The position numbers and the translations under genes are program-made. The notes beneath the pieces are model-generated. The model was not told the origin of the DNA and ran no database searches. It worked only from the letters and a program-made list of their open reading frames with translations. Below, one piece after another: positions 17,189 to 24,066 of a stretch of DNA of 64,000 nucleotides. This stretch comes from MA-ANB-1 sp965216445 (GTDB lineage: Bacteria; Actinomycetota; Acidimicrobiia; Spongiisociales; ZC4RG35). The stretch spans positions 434,001 through 498,000 of the forward strand of contig OZ244166.1 in assembly GCA_965216445.1 (NCBI GenBank). Direction: 5' to 3'. Numbering within the stretch: position 1 is the stretch's first letter; every line of letters begins with the position of its first letter.

Positions 17189-18277
17189 ATGACCCGCAGG
17201 TCACAGCTCCTCATCGCGATTCTCATCGGCTCCGTCCTTGGTGTCGGAGCGTTCCTCGTATGGAGTTTGGAGGGTGGTCCGGCCCGAGCCGAGACCGCGT
17301 TGGCAACTGTCACGACCACCACGTTGCCGCCATCCACGACGTCGACGCTACCCAGCACGACTACAACGCCACCGCCAACGACCACCACAACCGAGCCCAA
17401 AGGAACTGTGGTCATACACGGAACTGGGGATGTGGCTGTTGACCCGTGGTACATCCCGACTCTGGCAGCCAAAGGATACGACCATGCTTGGAGTGGGCTG
17501 GACGGGCTGTTTCTGGAAGATGATCTGACCGTTATCAATCTTGAATGCACCCCCAGCGACATCGGTCAGCGAGTCGACAAGACTTTCACATTCCGTTGTC
17601 CGACGGAAGCGCTTCCCTCTATCCGGTCCAATGGAATCGACGTTGCCAACATGGGCAACAACCACTCACAGGACTTCGGTGTCGAAGCGCTGCTCGATGG
17701 CCGGGCAAATCTGATCAAAGCTGGTATCGGGGCAGTTGGCGCGGGAAAAGACGCTTTCGAGGCGGGGGAGCCCGCCCTCTTTGAGATAAACGGGTGGACG
17801 ATTGCGGTTGTGGGATTTGGCGGTGTTGCACCGCACGAAGGCTGGTACGCCACTGTCGATTCTCCCGGAATGAGGAGCGGGGACGACGCACCGTCGATGG
17901 CAAGGGCTGTGGCCGCCGCCAACGAGATTGCCGACATTGTCATAGTGACCGTTCATTGGGGTTACGAGCTTGACACCCAGCCGCGGCAGGAGGACATCGA
18001 TCGAGCGAATGCCATGATCGAGGCGGGTGCCGACATCATCTTCGGGCACCACCAGCACCGGCTCAACCCACTTGAATATCTAGATGGCAAGCCGGTGTTC
18101 TGGGGTCTGGGGAACTTCGTATGGCCGCACAACTCCACGGCCAGCGCCACGACGGCTATTGCGCGGGTAGTCATCAACCCGGACGGTTCTATGGATGCGT
18201 GCATGATCGATGCCTTCATCAAGACGCATGGTCGGCCCGAAATCACGGGCGAAGCGGAGTGCGGGCCACCCCTCTGA
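17189..18277 (+). CDS. Secreted CapA-like metallophosphatase-fold protein
   Basis: The protein has 362 residues. An N-terminal membrane anchor or signal (about 6-27) is followed by a Thr/Pro-rich tether (about 38-70) made almost entirely of T, P and S. The CapA/PGA_cap domain then has GTGDVAVD, the acidic VINLEC, NMGNNHSQDFG, VTVHWGYE and GHHQHRLNPLEYLDGKPV. These are the metal-binding Asp, Asn and His positions of the calcineurin-like fold. CapA proteins are associated with poly-gamma-glutamate export, but no capB, capC or pgsE is present here, so the actual substrate is unknown. A TATACG -10-like box lies just before the start. Its stop shares one base with the start of the next gene (TGATG). 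Confidence 0.83.
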   Translation: MTRRSQLLIAILIGSVLGVGAFLVWSLEGGPARAETALATVTTTTLPPSTTSTLPSTTTTPPPTTTTTEPKGTVVIHGTGDVAVDPWYIPTLAAKGYDHAWSGLDGLFLEDDLTVINLECTPSDIGQRVDKTFTFRCPTEALPSIRSNGIDVANMGNNHSQDFGVEALLDGRANLIKAGIGAVGAGKDAFEAGEPALFEINGWTIAVVGFGGVAPHEGWYATVDSPGMRSGDDAPSMARAVAAANEIADIVIVTVHWGYELDTQPRQEDIDRANAMIEAGADIIFGHHQHRLNPLEYLDGKPVFWGLGNFVWPHNSTASATTAIARVVINPDGSMDACMIDAFIKTHGRPEITGEAECGPPL

Positions 18278-19884
18278 TGGGAGGCGAACGCCAAGCCAGA
18301 AACCCGAGGTTCTCGACCGTAGGTGTTGTGGTGATGACCGGGATACTGCTCGGCGGTGTCGCCTTTACCGCCTTCTACTTCAGTCGTCAGACTGGGTCCG
18401 GCGGAGCCGTGGCGGCAACCGCGCTGTCCTCGACCACACAGCCACAATCGACAACTACGGCCGAGCCACCAGCCCCGAGTTCGACGACAACATCCATAGC
18501 CGGTCCGACCACAACCACCCTCCCCGTTCGCGAAACCGACACGGTTCCGGGCTTCACCGTGGGTCAACCTTGGGGTACCACTGTTGGCCTGACCATGTTT
18601 CGGGGCAACCCCACAAGGACCTATTTCGGGGCCGGGGATTTGAGTGAACAACCCGACATTCTCTGGACCTATCCGGACTCCCCGATGTGCGGGACGTCGG
18701 CCGTCGGAGGTGAGTCAAAGACATGGTGTGGCACCGGCTGGACCGGCCAGCCTGTGGTGTGGGAGCGCCCCGACGGCAAGACCGAAGTGATTTTCGGTGC
18801 GTACGACAAAGCCGTGCACTTCGTCGATGCCGAAACAGGAGAGGATCTCCGACCGAAGTTCGTGACGGGCGACATCATCAAGGGCTCGGTGACCCTCGAC
18901 CCCGACGGGTATCCGCTGCTCTACTTCGGCTCCCGGGACAACCTCTTGCGAGTCGTCGCGCTGGATCGCGATGTTCCGACGCTCCTCTGGTCGCTCAACG
19001 CCAACGAAGTGAACGGAGTTTGGAATAACGACTGGGACGGCAACCCGGTGATCGTCGACGACATCATGTACGAGGGTGGTGAGAACGGTTGGTTCTTCGC
19101 GGTGGAGCTGAACCGTTCCCGTGGTGCGGACGGTCTGGTTGCCGTCGCGCCGGAGATACTTGTTGAAATGCCGGGCTACAACGACGAGTTGTTCGCTGCT
19201 TCCGGCCGCAACGTGAGTATCGAGTCGTCGGTTGCGGTCTTCGACCAGAGGGTGTACTTCACCAACTCGGGCGGGCGGATTGTCGGTCTCGATGTCAGTG
19301 GTGTCCGCCAGGGGGAGGCCCCCGTCGTCTTTGACTTCTATGCCGGCGGCGACATCGACGCCACACCAGCAATCGACGCCGAAGGGATGCTCTACGTGTC
19401 GATCGAGCACGAACCGTCCCAGATGGGCTCTTTCGAGCTACAAACCAATCTCGAGGTGGGCCAGCTCATCAAACTGGATCCCTATACGTCTGGCGACCCG
19501 TTGGTGTGGGGTGTCGACCTCACCGTGCCCGGTTCGGCCGATTCGGGATCATGGGCTTCTCCTGCGATCCGCGACGGTGTTGTTTACACGAACACTCATC
19601 AAGGGGAGCTGATCGCCGTCGATGCCGAAACCGGGGAGGTCGTTTGGAGCGACGAGGTGGGCTTCCATTCCTGGTCGTCGCCCTCCATCGTGGATGGCTA
19701 TTTGGTTACGGCGACCTGCCTCGGTGACGTCAGGTCATACTCGTTGGCCGATCCTCCCAATCCGGTGCTCGCATGGTCGATCAACCTCGATGGGTTCTGC
19801 CTCGAATCAACACCTGCGATATGGGACGGCCGAATCTATCTCGGCTCCAGGGATGGGTTCATGCGCGCCCTCGGCCGAAGCTAG
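18277..19884 (+). CDS. Membrane-anchored PQQ-like beta-propeller protein
   Basis: The start at 18277 overlaps the stop of the CapA-like gene; an earlier in-frame start at 18121 lies inside that gene. The product has 535 residues with one N-terminal membrane segment (about 15-36) and a Thr/Pro/Ser tether to about residue 85. The remainder has repeated propeller blades of the type VIFGAYDKAVHFVDAETG, IVGLDVSG, LIAVDAETGEVVWSD and IYLGSRDGFMRAL, the pattern of PQQ/BamB-like repeats. No dehydrogenase catalytic residues are seen, so it is more likely a binding or scaffold protein outside the cell. It is co-transcribed with the CapA-like protein and the two probably act together. Confidence 0.8.
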   Translation: MGGERQARNPRFSTVGVVVMTGILLGGVAFTAFYFSRQTGSGGAVAATALSSTTQPQSTTTAEPPAPSSTTTSIAGPTTTTLPVRETDTVPGFTVGQPWGTTVGLTMFRGNPTRTYFGAGDLSEQPDILWTYPDSPMCGTSAVGGESKTWCGTGWTGQPVVWERPDGKTEVIFGAYDKAVHFVDAETGEDLRPKFVTGDIIKGSVTLDPDGYPLLYFGSRDNLLRVVALDRDVPTLLWSLNANEVNGVWNNDWDGNPVIVDDIMYEGGENGWFFAVELNRSRGADGLVAVAPEILVEMPGYNDELFAASGRNVSIESSVAVFDQRVYFTNSGGRIVGLDVSGVRQGEAPVVFDFYAGGDIDATPAIDAEGMLYVSIEHEPSQMGSFELQTNLEVGQLIKLDPYTSGDPLVWGVDLTVPGSADSGSWASPAIRDGVVYTNTHQGELIAVDAETGEVVWSDEVGFHSWSSPSIVDGYLVTATCLGDVRSYSLADPPNPVLAWSINLDGFCLESTPAIWDGRIYLGSRDGFMRALGRS

Positions 19885-19982
19885 GACCGGCACCCATTTG
19901 CTACGAGACCGAGGCTTGCGTCAAGTGTTTGTGGTTCATGATTCCTCGTGTTGCTCCAACTCGGCCATATCATCGCCGCCAG

Positions 19983-20516
19983 ATGCGCAAGCTCATAACT
20001 CTTCTGGCGGTCCTCCTTGCTGCCTGTTCTGGTGCTGGAGGCGAGAGCACAACTTCTATCGCTGACACGACGACTACCTCTGAGATCACTACAACCACGA
20101 TTCCCGAGACCACAACGACTCAGCCTCCTGTGGAGTGTCCGGCGGCACCCTACGACCTCACAGTTCTGCCGTTTGGTGTGGGACAGGGGTTGATCGATCC
20201 CGATTCGGTCGAGCCCGATGTGTGGACATCTGTAGGTGGAACCAACACAACCTTCTGGGGAAGGACTGACGGCTCTGTTGCAATAGCTCTTATTCGGGGC
20301 ACGCTGCCTGCGGTCGATTGGCCGGGAGACAAAGGAGAGGTGTTCGTCGACGGAACCCGAGCCGCGGTTGGCCCGCACCCGGACGGAACGTGGGTCATGG
20401 GTTGGTTCGTCGAACCCCAGGAACGTTGCGACCTCTACACGATGGTCTTCTACCCGCCGATCTCCCCCGAAGAAGTCGAGGACACCATCGACGGAATGGT
20501 GCGTGTCGCGGGCTGA
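19983..20516 (+). CDS. Small lipoprotein of unknown function
   Basis: The start chosen is ATG at 19983, which gives a clean lipoprotein signal: MRKLITLLAVLLAAC with Cys15. A longer in-frame reading from 19773 would run through the end of the previous gene. The product has 177 residues. A Thr/Ser/Glu tether (about 20-48) precedes a compact domain with two Cys, beginning VECPAAPYDLTVLPFG and ending near YPPISPEEVEDTIDGMVRVAG. I do not recognise the domain. It lies on the same strand and 98 bases after the propeller gene, and shares the tether style of its neighbours. Confidence 0.7.
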   Translation: MRKLITLLAVLLAACSGAGGESTTSIADTTTTSEITTTTIPETTTTQPPVECPAAPYDLTVLPFGVGQGLIDPDSVEPDVWTSVGGTNTTFWGRTDGSVAIALIRGTLPAVDWPGDKGEVFVDGTRAAVGPHPDGTWVMGWFVEPQERCDLYTMVFYPPISPEEVEDTIDGMVRVAG

Positions 20517-20526
20517 GCGCCGAGCC

Positions 20527-20770
20527 GCACGCGCGGGCAAACTCCTTCCCCAGAGTCGTGAGACGAATGGGGAAGGTGGGCGAACCGTAGGTTCGGGTCG
20601 GAAGGGGGCTGAGACTGACCAAGTTGAGCTTTAGTTGGTGAGCACGCCCCACGGGTTGCGGAGCAACCCGCAAGGAATGCGAAGCATTTCCACCCTCCCC
20701 GGCTCCTGCGCCGCCGGTACTTCCTCCGCAAGCGGAGGGAGAGCCTCGGGCAGGTACCTTCCTCCCATTC
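20527..20770. repeat. Gene-free stretch with five consecutive palindromes
   Basis: No credible gene lies between 20517 and 20875. The stretch instead holds a chain of short hairpins. CCTTCCCC (20544-20551) pairs with GGGGAAGG (20569-20576). CGAACC (20581-20586) pairs with GGTTCG (20590-20595). CGGGTTGC (20652-20659) pairs with GCAACCCG (20663-20670) around a GGA loop. GGAATGC (20674-20680) pairs with GCATTTCC (20684-20691) around GAA, with one bulge. CCTCCG (20723-20728) pairs with CGGAGG (20733-20738) around CAAG. Tight purine loops such as GCGAAGC form very stable mini-hairpins. This resembles a REP or BIME-like intergenic repeat rather than a protein gene. Confidence 0.6.
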
Positions 20771-20827
20771 GACTCCGACTCTGGGAGGACATGTGCAGGG
20801 CGTGATTGGGACGAAGGTCAATGCAAA

Positions 20828-20851
20828 GGCCCGTCTCCGCAGAGACGGGCC
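20828..20851 (-). terminator. Terminator downstream of the SPFH gene
   Basis: GGCCCGTCTC (20828-20837) pairs perfectly with GAGACGGGCC (20842-20851) around CGCA, a 10-bp stem. On the minus strand it is followed by TTTGCATT. It lies 24 bases after the stop of the minus-strand SPFH gene and could also act on the plus strand, where CTTGATTGCTT follows. Confidence 0.75.
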
Positions 20852-20875
20852 CTTGATTGCTTGCTTTTGAATCTG

Positions 20876-21799
20876 TCAGACCTGGCTGGAGTCCGAAGCC
20901 TCCTTGAACATCTCGCCGATGGCGGCGACGCTTCCGAGAACACCTGATGTGTCCAGCGGAAGGAAGATCTTCGTGGCTTGGCCGTCCGCAACACCCTGAA
21001 GTGTTTCCAGGTAGCGGATGGCGATCAAATCGGGTGTGGGATCCCCTGTGTGGATCGCCTCGAACACCCGCTCGATCGCTTGACCCTCACCTTCAGCCAC
21101 TGTGAGCTTCTGGTACTTCTCAGCATCGGCAACTCGTTTGATGGCTTCGGCCTGACCGTCGGCTTCCAGAACCTGAGATTCCTTGACACCTTCGGCCTTG
21201 AGGATCGCTGCCCGCTTCAGACCTTCAGCTTCGGTGACGGCTGCACGACGGTCACGCTCTGCCTTCATCTGGCGGTGCATGGCGTCGGTTACGTCAACCG
21301 GTGGCTCGATCCTCTGGATCTCGACACGTACAACCCTGACACCCCACTTATCCGTGGCGTCATCGAGAATCTGCCTCAGTTTGGCGTTGATGACTTCACG
21401 AGAAGTCAATGCCGAGTCGAGGTCGAGATCACCGACCACGTTCCTCAAGTTGGTCTGTGCCAGCTTGGTGACGGCAAGTATGAAGTTGCCGACGTTGTAC
21501 TGGAGCTTGACCGGGTCGGTGGCCTCGTAGTAGATCACGGCATCGACCGTGACCACCACGTTGTCTTTGGTGATGACCTCTTGTGGAGGAACGTCGATGA
21601 CCTGTTCACGCATGTCTACCTTCGTCAACCTCTTCACAAATGGCATCACCCACCTGAGACCTGAGTCCACCGTTCGCTGGTATCTTCCGAGGAACTCGAT
21701 CAATCCCTTTTCAAAGGGGCGAACGACCCGGAAACCGGCGGCGGCGACGAGTATCAATCCCACTGCCAGGATGACAAACAGAATGATTGCTGCTTCCAC
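20876..21799 (-). CDS. SPFH/Band 7 (stomatin-like) membrane protein
   Basis: The protein has 307 residues. One N-terminal membrane segment (about 3-22) is followed by the SPFH domain (about 24-185): RVVRPFEKGLIEFLGRYQR, VIDVPPQEVITKDNVVVTVD and WGVRVVRVEIQRIEPP. A coiled-coil Ala/Glu-rich region (about 185-250) and a short tail complete it. These are features of slipin/QmcA-type proteins that oligomerise at the membrane and organise microdomains. The gene directly follows an NfeD-like gene (31 bases), the classical stomatin-NfeD partnership. Both lie in an operon headed by a PadR regulator. Confidence 0.9.
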   Translation of the reverse strand: MEAAIILFVILAVGLILVAAAGFRVVRPFEKGLIEFLGRYQRTVDSGLRWVMPFVKRLTKVDMREQVIDVPPQEVITKDNVVVTVDAVIYYEATDPVKLQYNVGNFILAVTKLAQTNLRNVVGDLDLDSALTSREVINAKLRQILDDATDKWGVRVVRVEIQRIEPPVDVTDAMHRQMKAERDRRAAVTEAEGLKRAAILKAEGVKESQVLEADGQAEAIKRVADAEKYQKLTVAEGEGQAIERVFEAIHTGDPTPDLIAIRYLETLQGVADGQATKIFLPLDTSGVLGSVAAIGEMFKEASDSSQV

Positions 21800-21830
21800 T
21801 TTCTTTCCTTTCTTTCTTCTCTAAACCTGT

Positions 21831-22619
21831 CTATTCCGTCTCGTAGGGCTCGACGACGAATCTCGTCCCACGTACCTCGGTAACCACAATTCGGCTACCT
21901 TCCGGAATCTCCTGGAGTGCGGTTGCCCGCCATTCCTCAGAGTCCACTTTGACCATGCCCGCTCCACTGTGGGGATCTATCTTCTCCAACACAATTCCTG
22001 GCCGCGAAACCCAACGGTTGGCTCCGATGACTGGTTGTTCACCCTCATCTTGCCTGTCGATGAACTTGCGAAGGTATGCCATCGAGAAGATCGAGATCCC
22101 AAAGAACACGAGCCACTGTGCGATTACTGCGGCGCCAATCCAGGCGAGGACGGCAGCCGCGGCGGCACCGATGGCAAACGGGAGCAAGAAGAATCCTGCG
22201 GTGAAGATCTCACCAACTCCCATAACCAGGGCAAAGACGGTCCATAACCATCTCCAAACTTCGTTTTCCACCTCACTACCTCCTTGTCCTGCCAGTGTGG
22301 CTGACGCCAGCACTGCCAACATTCCTATTCCGTACATCCACATATCCCGGCGGGCGTGACGACTCCTGGCGGTTGTGCCCGACCGAAAGTCTTCCCAACT
22401 CGCCGTCTCCCGGCGTCGCCCTCTCGAGGCAACGGCCCAGGACTCGGCAAATGCTCCGGGGTTTTCCCCCACGACATCTTCGAGGGTTCTCCCCTCCTGC
22501 TCTGCGTCGGTTAGATGCTGATCGAGTTCGATCCGCATTTCGGCAACGGTGTTTTTGGGCACCCCTGCCTCAATCCAGTATCTCTCGATCTCGTCGACCA
22601 CAGCTGCGCGGTCTCTCAT
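21831..22619 (-). CDS. HAAS-like domain fused to NfeD-like membrane protein
   Basis: The protein has 262 residues. The first 60 or so (IERYWIEAGVPKNTVAEMRI, ELDQHLTDAEQEGRTLEDVV, GENPGAFAESWA) resemble the HAAS/DUF1700-type helical domain usually found next to PadR regulators. The middle has an isolated membrane segment (about 93-112) and a cluster of three more (about 122-190, including FTAGFFLLPFAIGAAAAAVL). The C-terminal 65 residues form a beta-rich OB-fold typical of NfeD: GIVLEKIDPHSGAGMVKVDS and GSRIVVTEVRGTRFVVEP. NfeD proteins partner with stomatins. The start overlaps the padR stop by four bases (ATGA). The fusion of a PadR-associated domain to NfeD is unusual to me. Confidence 0.75.
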   Translation of the reverse strand: MRDRAAVVDEIERYWIEAGVPKNTVAEMRIELDQHLTDAEQEGRTLEDVVGENPGAFAESWAVASRGRRRETASWEDFRSGTTARSRHARRDMWMYGIGMLAVLASATLAGQGGSEVENEVWRWLWTVFALVMGVGEIFTAGFFLLPFAIGAAAAAVLAWIGAAVIAQWLVFFGISIFSMAYLRKFIDRQDEGEQPVIGANRWVSRPGIVLEKIDPHSGAGMVKVDSEEWRATALQEIPEGSRIVVTEVRGTRFVVEPYETE

Positions 22620-22981
22620 TTCCTTCCTCCGTTCAAAACGGCATCTACCGACTCCCGAAAGCCCGACCAGTCAGCCCGCCATTGCTGTAAGGCGCTCCGA
22701 CCCGAATCCGACATCCGGTAATACTTCCGTGCTGGCCCCTCCGAACTCTGCACCAGGTAGCTCTCGATCATCCCTTGCTTCTGCAGCCGGGAGAGGAGCG
22801 GATAGATCGACCCTTCACTAGCCAGGTCGAGTCCTCGCTCCCGTAGCTTCCGGACCATTTCATATCCGTAGGATGCCTCCTCATCGATGATCGACATCAA
22901 ACACATGTCGAGCACACCATGGAGAAGTTGTGTCCTCCGGTCCTGGTCCGTCTTCCGGTGGTTCGTACCTTTAGGTACCAT
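22616..22981 (-). CDS. PadR-family transcriptional regulator
   Basis: The protein has 121 residues. The winged helix lies at about 17-90: LLHGVLDMCLMSIIDEEASYGYEMVRKLRERG, then the PadR-specific SEGSIYPLLSRLQKQGMIES and the wing EGPARKYYRMSDSGRSAL. PadR proteins repress membrane-stress or efflux operons and often pair with a HAAS-domain membrane partner, which here is encoded next and overlaps by four bases. The ATG at 22981 is only seven bases after a -10 box, so the mRNA is probably leaderless. The palindrome in its promoter suggests autoregulation. Confidence 0.88.
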   Translation of the reverse strand: MVPKGTNHRKTDQDRRTQLLHGVLDMCLMSIIDEEASYGYEMVRKLRERGLDLASEGSIYPLLSRLQKQGMIESYLVQSSEGPARKYYRMSDSGRSALQQWRADWSGFRESVDAVLNGGRK

Positions 22982-22988
22982 GTGCTAC

Positions 22989-23016
22989 AGGATACCTGTC
23001 AAGACAGGGTTGTCAA
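22989..23016 (-). promoter_or_regulatory. padR promoter containing a palindromic operator
   Basis: On the minus strand a consensus -35 TTGACA (23016-23011) is separated by 16 bases from a -10 TATCCT (22994-22989). The predicted start of transcription falls on or next to the padR ATG at 22981. Inside the spacer is a palindrome, CCTGTC-AA-GACAGG (22995-23008). A repressor bound there would block RNA polymerase, so PadR itself is the obvious candidate ligand of the site. Confidence 0.65.
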
Positions 23017-23067
23017 TACCACAAGCTAATGAGGAATGCATACCACTGGGTCGTCTAGAGTTCTCGT

Positions 23068-23574
23068 GTGACGATCCGCAAGTTCTATGACAAGTGGCCG
23101 CAGTACAACCAGCGGATGATCGACGTCGTGGCCGGAATGTCCGATGAGGAGTTGGCGATCCAGCCTTCACCGGATGGTTGGCCAATCTGGGCGACGGTAG
23201 GTCATACCGCGGGCGGGAGGGTCTACTGGCTGTGTGTGGTTGCCGGCGAACCCGGCATCGAGGAAACACCTTTTGACGATCCAGCCAATGCAGGTTGGGA
23301 GGACGACTTGAGCCACCCGCGCAGTGCGGAGGAACTGGTCCTCGCTCTGCAATCCACATTCGCGATCGTTGAAGGCTGTCTCGATCGCTGGACGCCGGAG
23401 ATGGTCGAAGTGGTCATCGAACGCAGCTACGCAGACCAGGTGCAGACGCACAGCAGGTCCTCAATCCTGCAACGACTCCTCACGCACGATGCCTACCACT
23501 GCGGTGAGTTGTCGCAAACGCTGGGCATTCATGATTTGGCGCAGGTCGATCTGTGGAGAAGCGCCCCGGCTTAG
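23068..23574 (+). CDS. DinB/YfiT-family putative metalloenzyme
   Basis: The protein has 168 residues from a GTG start. It has the four-helix pattern of the DinB superfamily. The probable metal triad is H46 (in WATVGHTAGG), H140 and H144 (in LTHDAYHCGEL). Family members include mycothiol- and bacillithiol-dependent transferases and many proteins of unknown role. The mycothiol-dependent group is common in actinobacteria, but I cannot assign a thiol here. The gene is divergent from padR with 86 bases between and convergent with mscL with 11 bases between, so the regulatory context is unclear. Confidence 0.75.
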   Translation: MTIRKFYDKWPQYNQRMIDVVAGMSDEELAIQPSPDGWPIWATVGHTAGGRVYWLCVVAGEPGIEETPFDDPANAGWEDDLSHPRSAEELVLALQSTFAIVEGCLDRWTPEMVEVVIERSYADQVQTHSRSSILQRLLTHDAYHCGELSQTLGIHDLAQVDLWRSAPA

Positions 23575-23585
23575 CCGATGGGCAT

Positions 23586-23930
23586 TTAGTTGCTCAGCCT
23601 GTCCCTGATCTGTGTGAGCAGCTCGATTTCTTCGCTCGGACCTGCTGCTTCCTCCTTCTCCTTCATCCGGTTGTAGGCCTTGACCACGAGGAACATCACA
23701 AATCCGACAATGGTGAAGTTGATCAACGCGACGAGGAATGCGCCCAAACCAATGCCTCCGGGCATCCATGAGCCGAGTTCGTCGACATTGAAGATCTTTC
23801 CGATTATTGGGTTCACGATGTCTTCGGTGAGGCTGGTGACAACGGCCGCGAAGGCAACACCCATGACAAAAGCAACCGCAATCTCGACGAGATTGCCTTT
23901 GCTGATGAAGTCTTTGAATTCTTGGATCAC
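23586..23930 (-). CDS. mscL: Large-conductance mechanosensitive channel
   Basis: This channel opens under hypo-osmotic shock to release solutes. The start chosen is GTG at 23930 because GGAGGGC lies five bases upstream; the longer ATG start at 23981 would add 17 residues without family counterpart. The product has 114 residues, slightly shorter than E. coli MscL (136). The N-terminal amphipathic helix QEFKDFISKGN leads to TM1 (NLVEIAVAFVMGVAFAAVV), which contains the pore Gly and Ala pattern. The periplasmic loop and TM2 (LGAFLVALINFTIVGFVMFL) follow. The C-terminal charged helix ends with EEIELLTQIRDRL. Confidence 0.92.
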   Translation of the reverse strand: MIQEFKDFISKGNLVEIAVAFVMGVAFAAVVTSLTEDIVNPIIGKIFNVDELGSWMPGGIGLGAFLVALINFTIVGFVMFLVVKAYNRMKEKEEAAGPSEEIELLTQIRDRLSN

Positions 23931-24019
23931 TTTGCCCTCCACTCGACGGGATCGAAGAGGGCACAATACCGCAATGACCACCGGCTTTGGTGATCCTGGG
24001 TTCGAATTGTCTTCCCGAA

Positions 24020-24049
24020 TCTGATATACTTACGCTCAAGTTTTATGAT
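24020..24049 (+). promoter_or_regulatory. clpB promoter with HspR (HAIR) operator
   Basis: A -35 CTGATA (24021-24026) and a -10 TATGAT (24044-24049) are separated by exactly 17 bases. Overlapping them is an inverted repeat of HspR type: TCTGATA (24020-24026), a 7-base spacer, then GCTCAAG (24034-24040), compared with the known HAIR consensus CTTGAGT-N7-ACTCAAG. The dnaK promoter at 43708-43737 has the same geometry. Six of seven positions match in the right arm; the left arm is weak. Confidence 0.65.
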
Positions 24050-24066
24050 AAGAAAGCTGAGGCATT

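Noticed and set aside
23995..24020. GGTTCGAAT-like stretch resembling a tRNA T-loop
   Set aside because: No anticodon arm or acceptor stem can be formed around it; it lies in the clpB promoter region.
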